A DNA stretch of 64,000 nt, from NCBI GenBank assembly GCA_011390565.1, contig JAABSC010000008.1:41296-105295 (forward strand). The letters are read 5' to 3'. Of this stretch, positions 45,003-53,689 are shown in pieces. The stretch's first letter is position 1. The number at the start of each line of letters is the position of its first letter. The notes under the pieces are model-generated. The model saw nothing but the letters and a program-made list of their open reading frames with translations. It was not told where the DNA came from and made no database searches. Position numbers and translations under genes: made by a program. Source of the DNA: Thioalkalivibrio paradoxus. Lineage in GTDB: Bacteria > Pseudomonadota > Gammaproteobacteria > Ectothiorhodospirales > Ectothiorhodospiraceae.

Positions 45003-45130
45003 TGAAAAGCCGAGCCACGGAAAACACGGACAGACACGGACAAGGGGTTTGATCTGTTTCATTTTCCGTGATTTCCGTGTTATTCCGTGGCTGGTTTTTC
45101 ACGTAACCACGGCTGGTTTTCACGTTAATC
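45003..45130. repeat. CCACGGA-type palindromic element, copy 3, with tail duplication
   Basis: The clearest copy. Left arm AGCCACGGAAAACACGGACA and right arm TTTCCGTGTTATTCCGTGGC form a long imperfect hairpin. The tail then repeats in tandem: GGCTGGTTTTTCACGTAA at 45089 and GGCTGGTTTTCACGTTAA at 45111. It lies between convergent genes. Confidence 0.8.
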
Positions 45131-45160
45131 CTAGGCCTGCCGGGGGTGCAGCAGGGGCTG

Positions 45161-45484
45161 CTACCGATACTGGATCTCGGTATTCTGGATTTCTCCCGTG
45201 GTATCGAGGGTCAGCGCATCGATGTTCGGTGCGCGATTGAGGATATACGCGGCCATCATGCGTCCGAGGTCGTGTTTTTCCTGTTCGAGCGCGGTGAGCA
45301 GTCGATCACCGATGATGCGTAGCCGATCCTCCGTATCGGGCCGGGCGACCCAGTCCCGTCCCATCATGCGGCCCTGGTCCAGATCCCGGTCCATCTGGTC
45401 GAAGAAGTCGCCGGCTCCGGTCACGATCTCGTTCGGGACATTGAGCGTGTACAACTGGTCGTCGATGATGACTTTGAGGTCCAT
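45161..45484 (-). CDS. Conserved hypothetical protein downstream of the hyn operon
   Basis: A 107-residue protein: MDLKVIIDDQLYTLNVPNEI, then GAGDFFDQMDRDLDQGRMMG and a helix LLTALEQEKHDLGRMMAAYIL. Acidic and Met-rich, without a known domain. It lies 207 bases past hynL, beyond a terminator, so it probably has its own promoter. No function can be given. Confidence 0.6.
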   Translation of the reverse strand: MDLKVIIDDQLYTLNVPNEIVTGAGDFFDQMDRDLDQGRMMGRDWVARPDTEDRLRIIGDRLLTALEQEKHDLGRMMAAYILNRAPNIDALTLDTTGEIQNTEIQYR

Positions 45485-45590
45485 GGTACCCAGCCTTGCG
45501 TGAAATCGGGATCGCGAAGCGACAAGGGTGCTGGTGGTCGGGTTTCGGGTCAAGACACCCGGCACCGGGGGGGGCAGGTCAGGCTGCGAC

Positions 45591-45625
45591 AAAAGAAAGG
45601 GCCGGGGCATGATGCCGCCGGCCCT
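45591..45625 (-). terminator. Rho-independent terminator of the hyn operon
   Basis: Minus strand stem AGGGCCGG / CCGGCCCT with an inner GGCATCATGCC hairpin, followed by TTCTTTT. It ends the hynS-isp1-isp2-hynL transcript 66 bases after the hynL stop. Confidence 0.85.
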
Positions 45626-45690
45626 CGTCTGGCCTGGTGGGCCAGGGATTGCCGGGAGCACGCGAGATGCGACGCCCCCGGTATTTCCGA

Positions 45691-47430
45691 TCAAGTGACC
45701 TTGACAGTCACCCCGGGCGTGCCGTCCGGTCCGACCATGTGCACCGCGCAGGCGAGGCAGGGGTCGAAGCTGTGGATGGTGCGGAGGATCTCCAGCGGCT
45801 GATTGACGTCGTGCATCTGGTGGTTGTCCATCAACGCTGCCTCATACGGGCCCGGCTGGCCTTCTGCATCACGCGGACCGGCATTCCAGGTGGTGGGGAC
45901 CACGGCCTGGTAGTTGCTCAGCTTGCCGTCCTCGATGACCGTGAAGTGGGACAGGGCACCACGCGGGGCCTCCATGTAACCGACGCCCTTGGCCTGCTTG
46001 GGCCAGGTCTTCGGATGCCAAAGGTCCTCGTTGAAGGTGCTGAGGTCTCCGCTTACGAGGTTGGCCATCAGGTTGTCGTACCAGGTCATCATGTTGTCGG
46101 CGATGATCTTGGTCTCCAGCGTGCGGGCCGCGGTGCGCCCCATGGTGGAGAACATGGCCGTGAGCGGGAGGTCCAGCTGGGTGAGTGCCATCGTCGCCAG
46201 TTCCTTCGTGGGCTCGTGCCCGCTCGCGTAGAGCATCAGCACCCGAGCGAGGGGGCCCACCTCCATGGGCTTGCCGCGCCAGCGCGGGGACTTCACCCAG
46301 GAATAGTCGTTTTCGACATCGAGGAACTTGTACGGGGCCTTCGGACCCGTGTAGTTCAGCTTGGTTTCCCCGTCCCAGGGGTGCAGGCCGACGTCCTTGC
46401 CACCCTCGTAGTCGTACCAGGAGCTCGAAACGAATTCCTGGACCTGTTCCGGGTCGGTCAGGTCGAGCGGATGAATCTTGGACAGGTCGCGATCGAGGAT
46501 CACGCCCGAAGGAATCAGATAGCTGGAGAGATCACCATGACCCTCGGCCGGGAAGTCGCCGCAGGTCAGGAAGTTGCCCACGCCTTCGCCGCGCTCGAAC
46601 CAGTCCTTGTAGAAGCTGGCGATGGCCAGCGTATCCGGCAGATAGACCTCGTCCACGAACTCCTTCATCTGAATGATCGCGTCCCGCACGATGCTCATGC
46701 CGAGGTCGTTCATCGTGGTCTGGCCGTTACCGCCGGGGCCGCCGCTGAACGCGGTCGGGGCGCCGCCGACCACGAAATTCGGGTGCGGGTTCTTGCCTCC
46801 GAAGACCGCGTGCAGCTTGGACACGTCGCGCTGCCAGGCCAGGGCGTCCAGGTAGTGGGCGACCGCCATCAGGTTGGCCTCGGGCGGCAGCTTGTACTCG
46901 GGATGACCCCAATAGGCGTTGGCGAAGATCCCCAGTTGCCCGGATTCCACCAGATTCTTCACCTTGGTCTGCACGTCGGAGAAGTAGCCAGGGGAGTTAT
47001 TGCGGTACTTGGAGATCGACTGCGCCAGCTCCGACGTCGCCTTCGGGTCGGCCTTCAGCGCGGAGACCACGTCCACCCAGTCCAGTGCATGCAGGTGATA
47101 GAAGTGCATCACGTGATCGTGGATGTACTGTGCGCCGCTCATCAGGTTGCGGATCAGCTGGGCGTTCGGCGGGATCGGATAGTCCAGTGCATTCTCGACC
47201 GAACGGATCGAGGCCATGCCATGGACGAGGGTGCAGACACCGCAGATGCGCTGGGCGAAGGCCCAGGCGTCGCGGGGGTCGCGCCCCTTCATCACGATCT
47301 CCAGCCCGCGCACCATGGTGCCGGAGCTGTATGCGCTCGTGATGCGGTTCTCGCCATCGGTTTCCGCCTCGATGCGCAGGTGACCTTCAATGCGGGTTAC
47401 CGGGTCAACAACGATTCGTTCTGCGCTCAT
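45691..47430 (-). CDS. hynL: [NiFe] hydrogenase (group 1e) large subunit
   Basis: A 579-residue catalytic subunit of a membrane-bound uptake hydrogenase. NiFe ligands: RICGVC (C63, C66) and DPCLAC (C558, C561); H564 precedes a 15-residue C-terminal peptide (MVGPDGTPGVTVKVT) that must be cut off. VTRIEGHLRIE at the N-terminus is typical of group 1. The Isp1/Isp2 partners point to the Thiocapsa/Allochromatium HynSL type. It overlaps isp2 by four bases and is the last gene before the terminator. Confidence 0.95.
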   Translation of the reverse strand: MSAERIVVDPVTRIEGHLRIEAETDGENRITSAYSSGTMVRGLEIVMKGRDPRDAWAFAQRICGVCTLVHGMASIRSVENALDYPIPPNAQLIRNLMSGAQYIHDHVMHFYHLHALDWVDVVSALKADPKATSELAQSISKYRNNSPGYFSDVQTKVKNLVESGQLGIFANAYWGHPEYKLPPEANLMAVAHYLDALAWQRDVSKLHAVFGGKNPHPNFVVGGAPTAFSGGPGGNGQTTMNDLGMSIVRDAIIQMKEFVDEVYLPDTLAIASFYKDWFERGEGVGNFLTCGDFPAEGHGDLSSYLIPSGVILDRDLSKIHPLDLTDPEQVQEFVSSSWYDYEGGKDVGLHPWDGETKLNYTGPKAPYKFLDVENDYSWVKSPRWRGKPMEVGPLARVLMLYASGHEPTKELATMALTQLDLPLTAMFSTMGRTAARTLETKIIADNMMTWYDNLMANLVSGDLSTFNEDLWHPKTWPKQAKGVGYMEAPRGALSHFTVIEDGKLSNYQAVVPTTWNAGPRDAEGQPGPYEAALMDNHQMHDVNQPLEILRTIHSFDPCLACAVHMVGPDGTPGVTVKVT

Positions 47431-48791
47431 TTTTCAGCTTCCTCTACCAGATTGTCAGCCACCAGCTCGAGGAGGCTGTTCATTGTTTTATCCCAGTTCA
47501 GCTTTTCGCCACTGTCGTCGAAGTTCTGACGGCAGTTGGAGCAGCTCGTGACCATCATCTCGGCACCGGTCTCACCGAGTTGCCGGAACTTGGCGCCCAT
47601 CACCTTGTAGCGCAGGGTATCGGCACGGTGAATGGTGATCACGCCGCCGCCGCCGCCGCAACAGGTGTTCATGCTGCCGCCGCTCTTGGACTCGATGAGC
47701 TTCACACCGAGCGCGTCGAGCACCTTGCGCGGTGCGCTGGTCGCACCGCCACGGCGGGAGACCTGGCAGGGGTCATGGAAGGCCACCGTCGTGTTCACGG
47801 TCTTGAGCTTCAGCGCGCCCGCGTCCACCGCATCACTCAGGAACTCCGAGATGTGCTGGACCTTGAAGGGCAGGGGCTTGCCGTACATGTTCGCACCCTG
47901 CCAGCGCAGCGCCTGGTAGGCGTGCCCGCACTCCGGCAGGATCACCAGCTTGGCGCCGATCTTCTCGGCGGCGCTGATGACCTTCATGGACATCTCTTTC
48001 TGCCATGCGGTGTTACCGGACAACATGCCGAAATTGGTCGCCTCGTAGCCATCCGTGCGGAAGGTCCAGGTCTTGCCCATGTGGTTCAGGATCTTTGCGG
48101 TGGCCGCCATCGATTCCGGGTATTTCTGGATTTCGATGGAAGACATCAGCACCAGGACATCGGCCTGATCCTCGTCGACATGCATCTCCACTTCGTGTTC
48201 GTCGCCCATCCACTCGATGCGGTCCTCGAAGACCTGCGGGGTCGCCCCCAGCGGGCTGCCTTCCCGTTTCGCCTTTTCGGTCACCGTGTACAGTTCGTGC
48301 GGCACGAGACCGGCATGGAACATGCCATGACGGGCCATGCCGACCAGGGTGGCGATGTCGATGCTCATCGGGCAGATCAGCGTACAGCGTCCGCACATGG
48401 TGCAGGTGTCGTACAGCAGTTCCTGCCATTCCTTGAGTTCGTCGAGTGTGACGTTCTTCTTCAGATTGAAGGTCTTGTAGAAGAAGGCCAGGGGGCCGGC
48501 TTCGCGTTTGTAGGCCTGCTTGAAGGGTTCGATCTTCCAGATCGGCGTGTGCCGCGGATTGCCGCTGGCCTCGTAGAACGGACAGGCGTGGGCACAGGCG
48601 CCGCAGTGGATGCAGGCCTCCATGTAGGTGGCGGCAACGCGGCCGAAATCCTTGGCGAAGTTGGTCATCGCCTTTTCGACCCGCTCTTCGTCACCCATTT
48701 CGCCCTGAACATCGACGCGGGTGCCCGGATCGACTACCGAGAGCCGCTTGGCCTCGAGGTCCAGGGCCATTTCAGTCGTTGTGTCGCTCAT
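47427..48791 (-). CDS. isp2: Isp2, HdrD-like iron-sulfur protein of the Hyn hydrogenase
   Basis: A 454-residue cytoplasmic iron-sulfur protein. Two [4Fe-4S] motifs, CIHCGACAHACP and CTMCGRCTLICP, are followed by two CCG-type domains (FHDPCQVSRRGG, NTCCGGGGGV; CSNCRQNF). The sequence resembles the heterodisulfide reductase subunit HdrD. With Isp1 it carries electrons from the hydrogenase across to the cytoplasm or quinone pool. Its place between isp1 and hynL, each by four-base overlap, fixes the assignment. Confidence 0.9.
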   Translation of the reverse strand: MSDTTTEMALDLEAKRLSVVDPGTRVDVQGEMGDEERVEKAMTNFAKDFGRVAATYMEACIHCGACAHACPFYEASGNPRHTPIWKIEPFKQAYKREAGPLAFFYKTFNLKKNVTLDELKEWQELLYDTCTMCGRCTLICPMSIDIATLVGMARHGMFHAGLVPHELYTVTEKAKREGSPLGATPQVFEDRIEWMGDEHEVEMHVDEDQADVLVLMSSIEIQKYPESMAATAKILNHMGKTWTFRTDGYEATNFGMLSGNTAWQKEMSMKVISAAEKIGAKLVILPECGHAYQALRWQGANMYGKPLPFKVQHISEFLSDAVDAGALKLKTVNTTVAFHDPCQVSRRGGATSAPRKVLDALGVKLIESKSGGSMNTCCGGGGGVITIHRADTLRYKVMGAKFRQLGETGAEMMVTSCSNCRQNFDDSGEKLNWDKTMNSLLELVADNLVEEAEK

Positions 48792-49441
48792 GCCATACCC
48801 CCTCTGCGTGCGAAACGCGATCCGGTGGTGTAACGGGAAACCACGAACCAGAATGAATGCATCAGCTTGCCGAACGGGAAGTAGATCAGCAGCAGCCAGA
48901 CGCTCAACAGATGAATCGCCAGGCCGAACTCATAGTCCGGCCAGAGGTTGGCGTTGGTCGCCAGACCGGTGACGAACGGCAGGGTGGTGACAAACCAGGT
49001 CGCGTAATCGTCGAAGTTCGAGATCAGGCGCTGGACGGGGTTGACGAGCCGTTTCGCCAAAGCGAAGAACAGCGCCGCCGTGGTGATCACCGCAATGAAG
49101 GTGATGACGCTTCCCGGGAGGGTCCACCACGTGAAGCCAACGATGTCCGCGAAGAACAGCATGTGCGGTGTGCCGAAGAAGAGGACGATGAACAGGCCGA
49201 GGTGAATCACATAGCCCACGATGTACTGCGTGCCCACCTTGGACACGAAGGGCTTGTAGGGCCAGCCATGTGCGAACAGGCCTTTGATGCCGCCGATCCA
49301 TGCGCCTCTCGACCGGGCCTCGGAGAGGTCCTTTTTCTGGCGCAGAGCCCAGACCCCCACGAGCCGCCAGAGGATGCCGACGACAAAAATGATGATGGCA
49401 ATCTGCATCGCGGGACCGCGTGCAAAGTCAAGTAGCGTCAT
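48788..49441 (-). CDS. isp1: Isp1, cytochrome b-type membrane subunit of the Hyn hydrogenase
   Basis: A 217-residue NarI-like di-haem cytochrome b with five helices: AIIIFVVGILWRLVGVWALR, QYIVGYVIHLGLFIVLFFGTPH, WTLPGSVITFIAVITTAALFFA and the C-terminal AIHLLSVWLLLIYFPFGKLMH. Histidines in VIHLGLF, GTPHM, AIHLLSV and KLMHSFW are candidate haem ligands. It anchors the exported hydrogenase and passes electrons from HynS. Confidence 0.9.
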   Translation of the reverse strand: MTLLDFARGPAMQIAIIIFVVGILWRLVGVWALRQKKDLSEARSRGAWIGGIKGLFAHGWPYKPFVSKVGTQYIVGYVIHLGLFIVLFFGTPHMLFFADIVGFTWWTLPGSVITFIAVITTAALFFALAKRLVNPVQRLISNFDDYATWFVTTLPFVTGLATNANLWPDYEFGLAIHLLSVWLLLIYFPFGKLMHSFWFVVSRYTTGSRFARRGGMA

Positions 49442-49443
49442 GA

Positions 49444-50505
49444 CTACTTACCTCCCGAGATTTTGTCTTGATTCCTGCGCGACATGACCGCCGACGCCGC
49501 CCCGAGGGCCACACCCGCTGCCGCCGCGATCGCGATGCCTTCCGCGGAACCCCACTGACCTGCCGACAGCGGCTTGTAGAAGCTGTCCTTGTCCCAGAAA
49601 TCGGGCTCGGAGCAACCGAGACAGCCGTGTCCGGACTGGATGGGCCAGCTGACGCCCTGGTTGAACTTCATCGTGGCGCAGGCGTTGTGCGTGATCGGGC
49701 CCTTGCAGCCGAGTTCGTACAGGCACCAGCCCTTGCGTGCACCCTCGTCGTCGAAGCTCTTCGCGAACTTGCCCATGTCATAGAACGGCCGACGGTAGCA
49801 GCGGTCGTGGATGGTGTCGCTGAAGAAGGCGGACGGCCGTTTCAGTTCATCGACCGCCGGCAATTCCCCGAAGGCGAGGAAGCTGGTCAACACGCCGGTC
49901 ATGACTTCAGGGATCGGGGGGCATCCCGGCACGTTCAGGATCGGCTTGTCGGTGATGATGTCCTCCACGCCGACTGCGCCGGTCGGATTGGGCCGGGCGG
50001 CGCCGACACCGCCATAGCAGGCACAGGTGCCGATGCTGACGATGGCCGCGGCGCCTTCGGCGACCTCACGGAGAGATTCGAGGTGGGTCTGGCCGTGGGA
50101 GGTGGAGTAGACGCCGTCGTCCTTCAGCGGAATGGAGCCGTCAACGAGGACGAGATACTTGCCCCAGTTCTCTTCCATCGCGTTGCGCAGCGCCTCGACA
50201 GCCTGATCGCCTGCCGCGGCCTGCAGCGCATGCTGGAAGTCCAGCGAGATGAAATTGAAGATCAGGTTCTCGACGGTGGGCGAGAACGAACGGGTGAGGG
50301 ACTCGATGCAGGCGGTGCATTCCTGGTACGACATCCAGATGACCGACTGCCGTCGCGCCTGTGCCAGGGAGGCGGCCATGGCCGGAACCATGGTGGCGGG
50401 GATGGCCATGCTCGAGGCCACTCCTGCACAGAACTTGAGGAAGGAGCGCCTGGAAATGCCCTGGCGCCGCAGTTCTTCTCCTAAGGTTAACGCGTGCTCT
50501 TTCAT
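49444..50505 (-). CDS. hynS: [NiFe] hydrogenase (group 1e) small subunit
   Basis: A 353-residue Fe-S subunit with a Tat signal (SRRSFLKFCAGVASSMAIPA), so the HynSL dimer is exported folded to the periplasm. Cluster ligands: ECTACIES, GTCACYGGVGAA, NVPGCPP, CYRRPFYDMG, CLYELGCKGP and GHGCLGCSEPDFW. A C-terminal hydrophobic helix (GIAIAAAAGVALGAASAVM) anchors it. ATG 50505 is set by AAGGGGG 6 bases before it. Confidence 0.95.
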   Translation of the reverse strand: MKEHALTLGEELRRQGISRRSFLKFCAGVASSMAIPATMVPAMAASLAQARRQSVIWMSYQECTACIESLTRSFSPTVENLIFNFISLDFQHALQAAAGDQAVEALRNAMEENWGKYLVLVDGSIPLKDDGVYSTSHGQTHLESLREVAEGAAAIVSIGTCACYGGVGAARPNPTGAVGVEDIITDKPILNVPGCPPIPEVMTGVLTSFLAFGELPAVDELKRPSAFFSDTIHDRCYRRPFYDMGKFAKSFDDEGARKGWCLYELGCKGPITHNACATMKFNQGVSWPIQSGHGCLGCSEPDFWDKDSFYKPLSAGQWGSAEGIAIAAAAGVALGAASAVMSRRNQDKISGGK

Positions 50506-50545
50506 GCCGACCCCCTTGTGCAAGTCGTCGCTGGATTGCGAGTGG

Positions 50546-50980
50546 TCAATGGGAATTCCTTTCAGATTCTTCGAACAGCTGAGAAAAACGTTCGGCGCTT
50601 GCCTGGATATCTTCCGGGTGCGCCTCGAGGATCATCGGCACGGTGCCGATCTCCAGTTGCTGGGCGGCGGGTTGCTCGCCGGCGTTGTAATATTTCACCC
50701 ACCACACGCCCGGGAAGGCGGTTTCATGGACCTCGGTGCGTCCCGAGGCGCTGATTTCAGCCTCGACTTCGCCGCGCCCGAGCTTCTCCTCGAGCACACG
50801 AAAGTCGCCGTCGCTGAGCGGCAGGTTGCCGAGTTCGACGATCTGCCGCTCGCCGCCCCTGGCCACGGTCAGCAGATGGTCGGCGACCTCGCGGAGCAGG
50901 GCTTCCGCCATGCCGGTCGGTTCGGAACCGGAGGGGCCGGGGCCCGCGTCGAAACGGACGGGAATGTCCTTGAGGCTCAT
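50546..50980 (-). CDS. HupH/HyaF-like hydrogenase expression protein
   Basis: A 144-residue protein that matches the C-terminal domain of HupH/HyaF (GRGEVEAEISASGRTEVHET; FPGVWWVKYYN; EIGTVPMILEAHPED), which acts in maturation of the small subunit's Fe-S clusters. The N-terminal half of the longer family members is shortened. ATG 50980 overlaps the protease stop by four bases; hynS follows after 40 bases. Confidence 0.82.
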   Translation of the reverse strand: MSLKDIPVRFDAGPGPSGSEPTGMAEALLREVADHLLTVARGGERQIVELGNLPLSDGDFRVLEEKLGRGEVEAEISASGRTEVHETAFPGVWWVKYYNAGEQPAAQQLEIGTVPMILEAHPEDIQASAERFSQLFEESERNSH

Positions 50981-51504
50981 GATTGCCACCGGCGGGTGAT
51001 TTCCATCACCGTTTCGCAGGCCTTCGGGATCGCGTTCTCGACCGCCTCGGTGGGGCGTTCACCCCAGTCGAAGTCCTGGGGCTGGATGCCAACCAGCGCA
51101 CGCCGCGCGGGGAGGAGACCCTCGAGCGCGGCCACGGCGAGCAGGTCGGAGAGGCTGACCTCGTGGACACTGCTCTTGCCCCCGGTGCTGACGAAGTGAT
51201 CCATCGCGTCGCCTTCGAAGACCTGGATGGTACCCGGGGCCGCATCCAGTGCGGCCGTGTCGACGACGATCAGGGCATCGGTCGAGACGATCGCGTTGGC
51301 GAGGGTGAAGCTCAGGGTGCCACCATCCATGAATTCGACGCCTGGCGTTCCGGCCTGTTCCACGGCCAGTCGGTTGACGATATACACGCCGACACCTTCA
51401 TCGGTGAGTAGGATGTTGCCGAGGCCGAGAACCAGCACGTCGGCCATTTTTTCCGGGACCGCTCGGGTCTCGGGGGCTGCCACACCGGTTTGACTTGCGC
51501 TCAT
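50977..51504 (-). CDS. hynD: Hydrogenase maturation protease for HynL
   Basis: A 175-residue HyaD/HupD-type protease: VLVLGLGNILLTDEGVGVYI (first acid ligand), EFMDGGTLSFTLA (second) and SSVHEVSLSDLLA (His). It would remove the 15-residue tail of HynL. First gene of the operon in this window, ahead of the HupH-like gene and the structural genes, the reverse of the usual order. Confidence 0.9.
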   Translation of the reverse strand: MSASQTGVAAPETRAVPEKMADVLVLGLGNILLTDEGVGVYIVNRLAVEQAGTPGVEFMDGGTLSFTLANAIVSTDALIVVDTAALDAAPGTIQVFEGDAMDHFVSTGGKSSVHEVSLSDLLAVAALEGLLPARRALVGIQPQDFDWGERPTEAVENAIPKACETVMEITRRWQS

Positions 51505-51569
51505 GTGTGCCTTTTCTGCCTTTGTGTGACGCCGTTTTGACGCGTTCGGACGGGTACGATTTCCGTATG

Positions 51570-51586
51570 ACAAACCCGCAGTTTGT
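51570..51586. promoter_or_regulatory. ACAAAC-N5-GTTTGT palindrome upstream of hynD
   Basis: ACAAAC (51570-51575), five bases, GTTTGT (51581-51586), about 70 bases before the hynD start. It may be an operator for the hyn operon. Near-direct repeats GTATGACAAA and GTATGAACAAA overlap it. No regulator is assigned. Confidence 0.35.
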
Positions 51587-51648
51587 ATGAACAAATCAGC
51601 GTGTACTCATGTACCTCGCAAGGATGCTTCAGGGCGCGGGATTTGGCG

Positions 51649-51662
51649 GTGATCTAGATCAC
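51649..51662. promoter_or_regulatory. Perfect FNR-type palindrome between hyn and hyp operons
   Basis: GTGATCTAGATCAC, a perfect 14-base palindrome in the 266-base divergent region. It fits TTGAT-N4-ATCAA except for the outer bases, and shares its TGATC...GATCA core with the ccoN and hyd boxes. It could serve both directions; neither strand shows a strong -10 at class II spacing. Confidence 0.55.
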
Positions 51663-51770
51663 ATTCGTCCCGGTTCTTTTGTGGGAAGGTGTGGCTTCGA
51701 CAGGGATCCGAGCGACCCTTCAATTCCGCCCCTCGGGGCTCCCGGCCGTTCAGGAGAGGAAGCATATCCG

Positions 51771-52058
51771 ATGTGTCTTGGCATTCCGATGCAGGTAGTG
51801 GAATCCGATGGATTCACCGCGCTCTGCGAGCGGCGTGGTGAGCAGCGCCGCCTGAACATGATGCTCGTCGGTCCCCAGCCGGTCGGCACCTGGCTGCTGG
51901 CGATCATGGACCATGCGCGCGAAGTGCTCACGCCCGAGAACGCGCAGCAGATCGACGAGGGCGTTCAGGCGCTGGAAGCCGCGATGCGCGGAGAAACCGA
52001 TCTCGAGAGCTATTTCGCGGATCTGCAACTTCCCTCCGCACTCGGGCCGCCGCGGTAA
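51771..52058 (+). CDS. hypC: HypC/HupF-type hydrogenase chaperone, copy 1
   Basis: A 95-residue small chaperone that carries the Fe(CN)2CO unit with HypD to the large subunit. It begins with the essential MCLGIPMQV (Cys2) and ends with a helical tail (GETDLESYFADL) longer than the second copy at 59.1 kb, like HupF/HybG forms. Located at the head of the accessory operon, it probably serves HynL. Confidence 0.92.
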   Translation: MCLGIPMQVVESDGFTALCERRGEQRRLNMMLVGPQPVGTWLLAIMDHAREVLTPENAQQIDEGVQALEAAMRGETDLESYFADLQLPSALGPPR

Positions 52059-52062
52059 CGCC

Positions 52063-52593
52063 TTGTCCGGAAGCGATGCCGAGAGCATCCGGCGGCACCT
52101 GGAGCAGGTCTTCCAGCGTGTTCACGTCGAGCGGATGCAGAACCTGTCCCTGGTTCATCCTGCGCTGACCGTGGAGGCCGTTGGTTTCCGCCGTAGCGGT
52201 GCGGCGCGCATCGGTGTGCTGATCACCCCCTGGTCGATGAACCTGATGCGCCTTCCGGACGCCGACCCACTTCCCGAGGGCGTCACCGGTACGCGCGAGC
52301 TGCCGCGTGGACCGGTCGATTTCGTAGGCGCCCGGGAGGACGACATCGGTGCGTACGAGAGCTGCTCGCTGTTTTCCCCGATGCTGCGCTTCGCCGATCA
52401 GGATGCCGCGCGTGCGGTGGCGTTCGAAACCCTCCTGCTGCTGTTGCAGGAAGGGTCGGACCTGACGCCCCGGCCTGCGCAACGCAGCGGCGCCGGGCCG
52501 CTCGCCGCGTTGCGTCGAAACGCCGATCGGGACTTCGATCGCCGGGGTGTGCTGCGCGGAGCGTTTCTTCATGACGACAGCGATTCCAGCTGA
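52063..52593 (+). CDS. hybE: HybE/HupJ-type hydrogenase assembly chaperone
   Basis: A 176-residue protein of the HybE family: VHVERMQNLSLVHPALTVEA, then IGVLITPWSMNLMRLP and GAYESCSLFSPMLRF. It works in maturation of uptake hydrogenases, probably as a chaperone or rubredoxin partner. The start is TTG at 52063, four bases after hypC; the next in-frame ATG would cut off the conserved N-terminus. Confidence 0.82.
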   Translation: MSGSDAESIRRHLEQVFQRVHVERMQNLSLVHPALTVEAVGFRRSGAARIGVLITPWSMNLMRLPDADPLPEGVTGTRELPRGPVDFVGAREDDIGAYESCSLFSPMLRFADQDAARAVAFETLLLLLQEGSDLTPRPAQRSGAGPLAALRRNADRDFDRRGVLRGAFLHDDSDSS

Positions 52594-53689
52594 GGGCCGC
52601 GTCGATCTCCACCTGGACTGGGATGGAGCGCGCGTTCTTGCCGCCACGGTGCGTTCGCGGCGGCCCCAGCCGCGGCGCCTGTTGGTGGGCCACCCGCCGG
52701 AACACGCCCGGCAGGTGATTCCGCGCCTGTACAGTCTCTGTGGCGACGCCCAGGCCGTGGCGGTCGATGCGTTGCTGGGTCTGCTGGATCCGGCGGAGGT
52801 CGGGCCTCCGGAGTCGGCCGCCTGGGCCACCCGCATCCGGCTTGAAACCATTCGTGAGCATCTCTGGCGTCTCGGTCTCGACTGGGCACGGATGGCCAGC
52901 GTCGAACCGCAGCCAGGGCCCTTGCGTGAATTACTCGCGGATCGGGAGCGGTTCTCCAACGATGAACGGTTGGCGCGCGACTGGGCGACGCAGACCTATC
53001 AATCGCTTTTCGGCGTGGACGGGTTGCCGGTGCCGGAGCGCCTGGATGGTCCCGCGTTCCAGCATTGGGTGCGCGCGGGCAACTCATCCCTCGCGGTGCT
53101 TCTGCGGGAACTGCGGCCGCGCCTCGTCGGCCTGGGCCTTTCACGGGCGAAGGCCTTCGCGAGCGTCGATCTGCCCGCCTTCGCCGTCGATGCGCTGCCC
53201 CGTCTGCGCGAGGATCCGGATTTCCACTGGTGTCCGGACTGGGCAGGGCAGGTGTTCGAGATGGGCCCCTGGGCCCGCAGGCGCGATCTTCCGCTGCTCG
53301 CGGAACTCGAGAGGGAACAGGGCGGGGTCGACGCCTGGGTCCGGGTCGTGGCGCGGGTGCTGGAACTTGCGGGCGAGTTGGCAGCGCTTGCGGCGGGCGC
53401 GCCGGCACGGCAGGCCATCGCATGGCACCGGCAGGGGGACGAGGCCGTCGTGGCGCTGGAGATGGCCCGCGGTGTGCTGCTGCACTGGGTCCGGCTCGAA
53501 GACGGCCGCATCGGCGATTACCGGATCGTCGCCCCCACGGAGTGGAACTTTCATCCCCGCGGCCCGGCCCAGGAATGCCTGGGACGCCTGCAGGGCACGG
53601 ACGCGCCGGCATTGCGTGATGCCGTCAACCAGGTCGTGATGGCACTCGACCCCTGCGTCCACTACGAGCTGGAGATCGTGCATGCATGA
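52571..53689 (+). CDS. hupK: HupK-like hydrogenase accessory protein
   Basis: A 372-residue protein that looks like a degenerate [NiFe] large subunit. The C-terminal ALDPCVHYELEIVHA retains DPC but not the second Cys; the N-terminal RxCGxC pair is only partly kept (LYSLCGDAQAVA). VAPTEWNFHPRGPAQE is the HupK signature. It is thought to act as a scaffold or placeholder for Fe(CN)2CO transfer. Overlaps hybE by 23 bases and hypA by 8. Confidence 0.85.
   Translation: MTTAIPAEGRVDLHLDWDGARVLAATVRSRRPQPRRLLVGHPPEHARQVIPRLYSLCGDAQAVAVDALLGLLDPAEVGPPESAAWATRIRLETIREHLWRLGLDWARMASVEPQPGPLRELLADRERFSNDERLARDWATQTYQSLFGVDGLPVPERLDGPAFQHWVRAGNSSLAVLLRELRPRLVGLGLSRAKAFASVDLPAFAVDALPRLREDPDFHWCPDWAGQVFEMGPWARRRDLPLLAELEREQGGVDAWVRVVARVLELAGELAALAAGAPARQAIAWHRQGDEAVVALEMARGVLLHWVRLEDGRIGDYRIVAPTEWNFHPRGPAQECLGRLQGTDAPALRDAVNQVVMALDPCVHYELEIVHA

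Noticed and set aside
47427..48791. Stand-alone heterodisulfide reductase HdrD or glycolate oxidase Fe-S subunit
   Set aside because: The sequence fits, but its place between isp1 and hynL with overlapping codons identifies Isp2.
52571..53689. A third hydrogenase large subunit
   Set aside because: The HupK-like protein keeps only part of the cysteine ligands, so it cannot hold a NiFe site. Its position among accessory genes supports a chaperone role.
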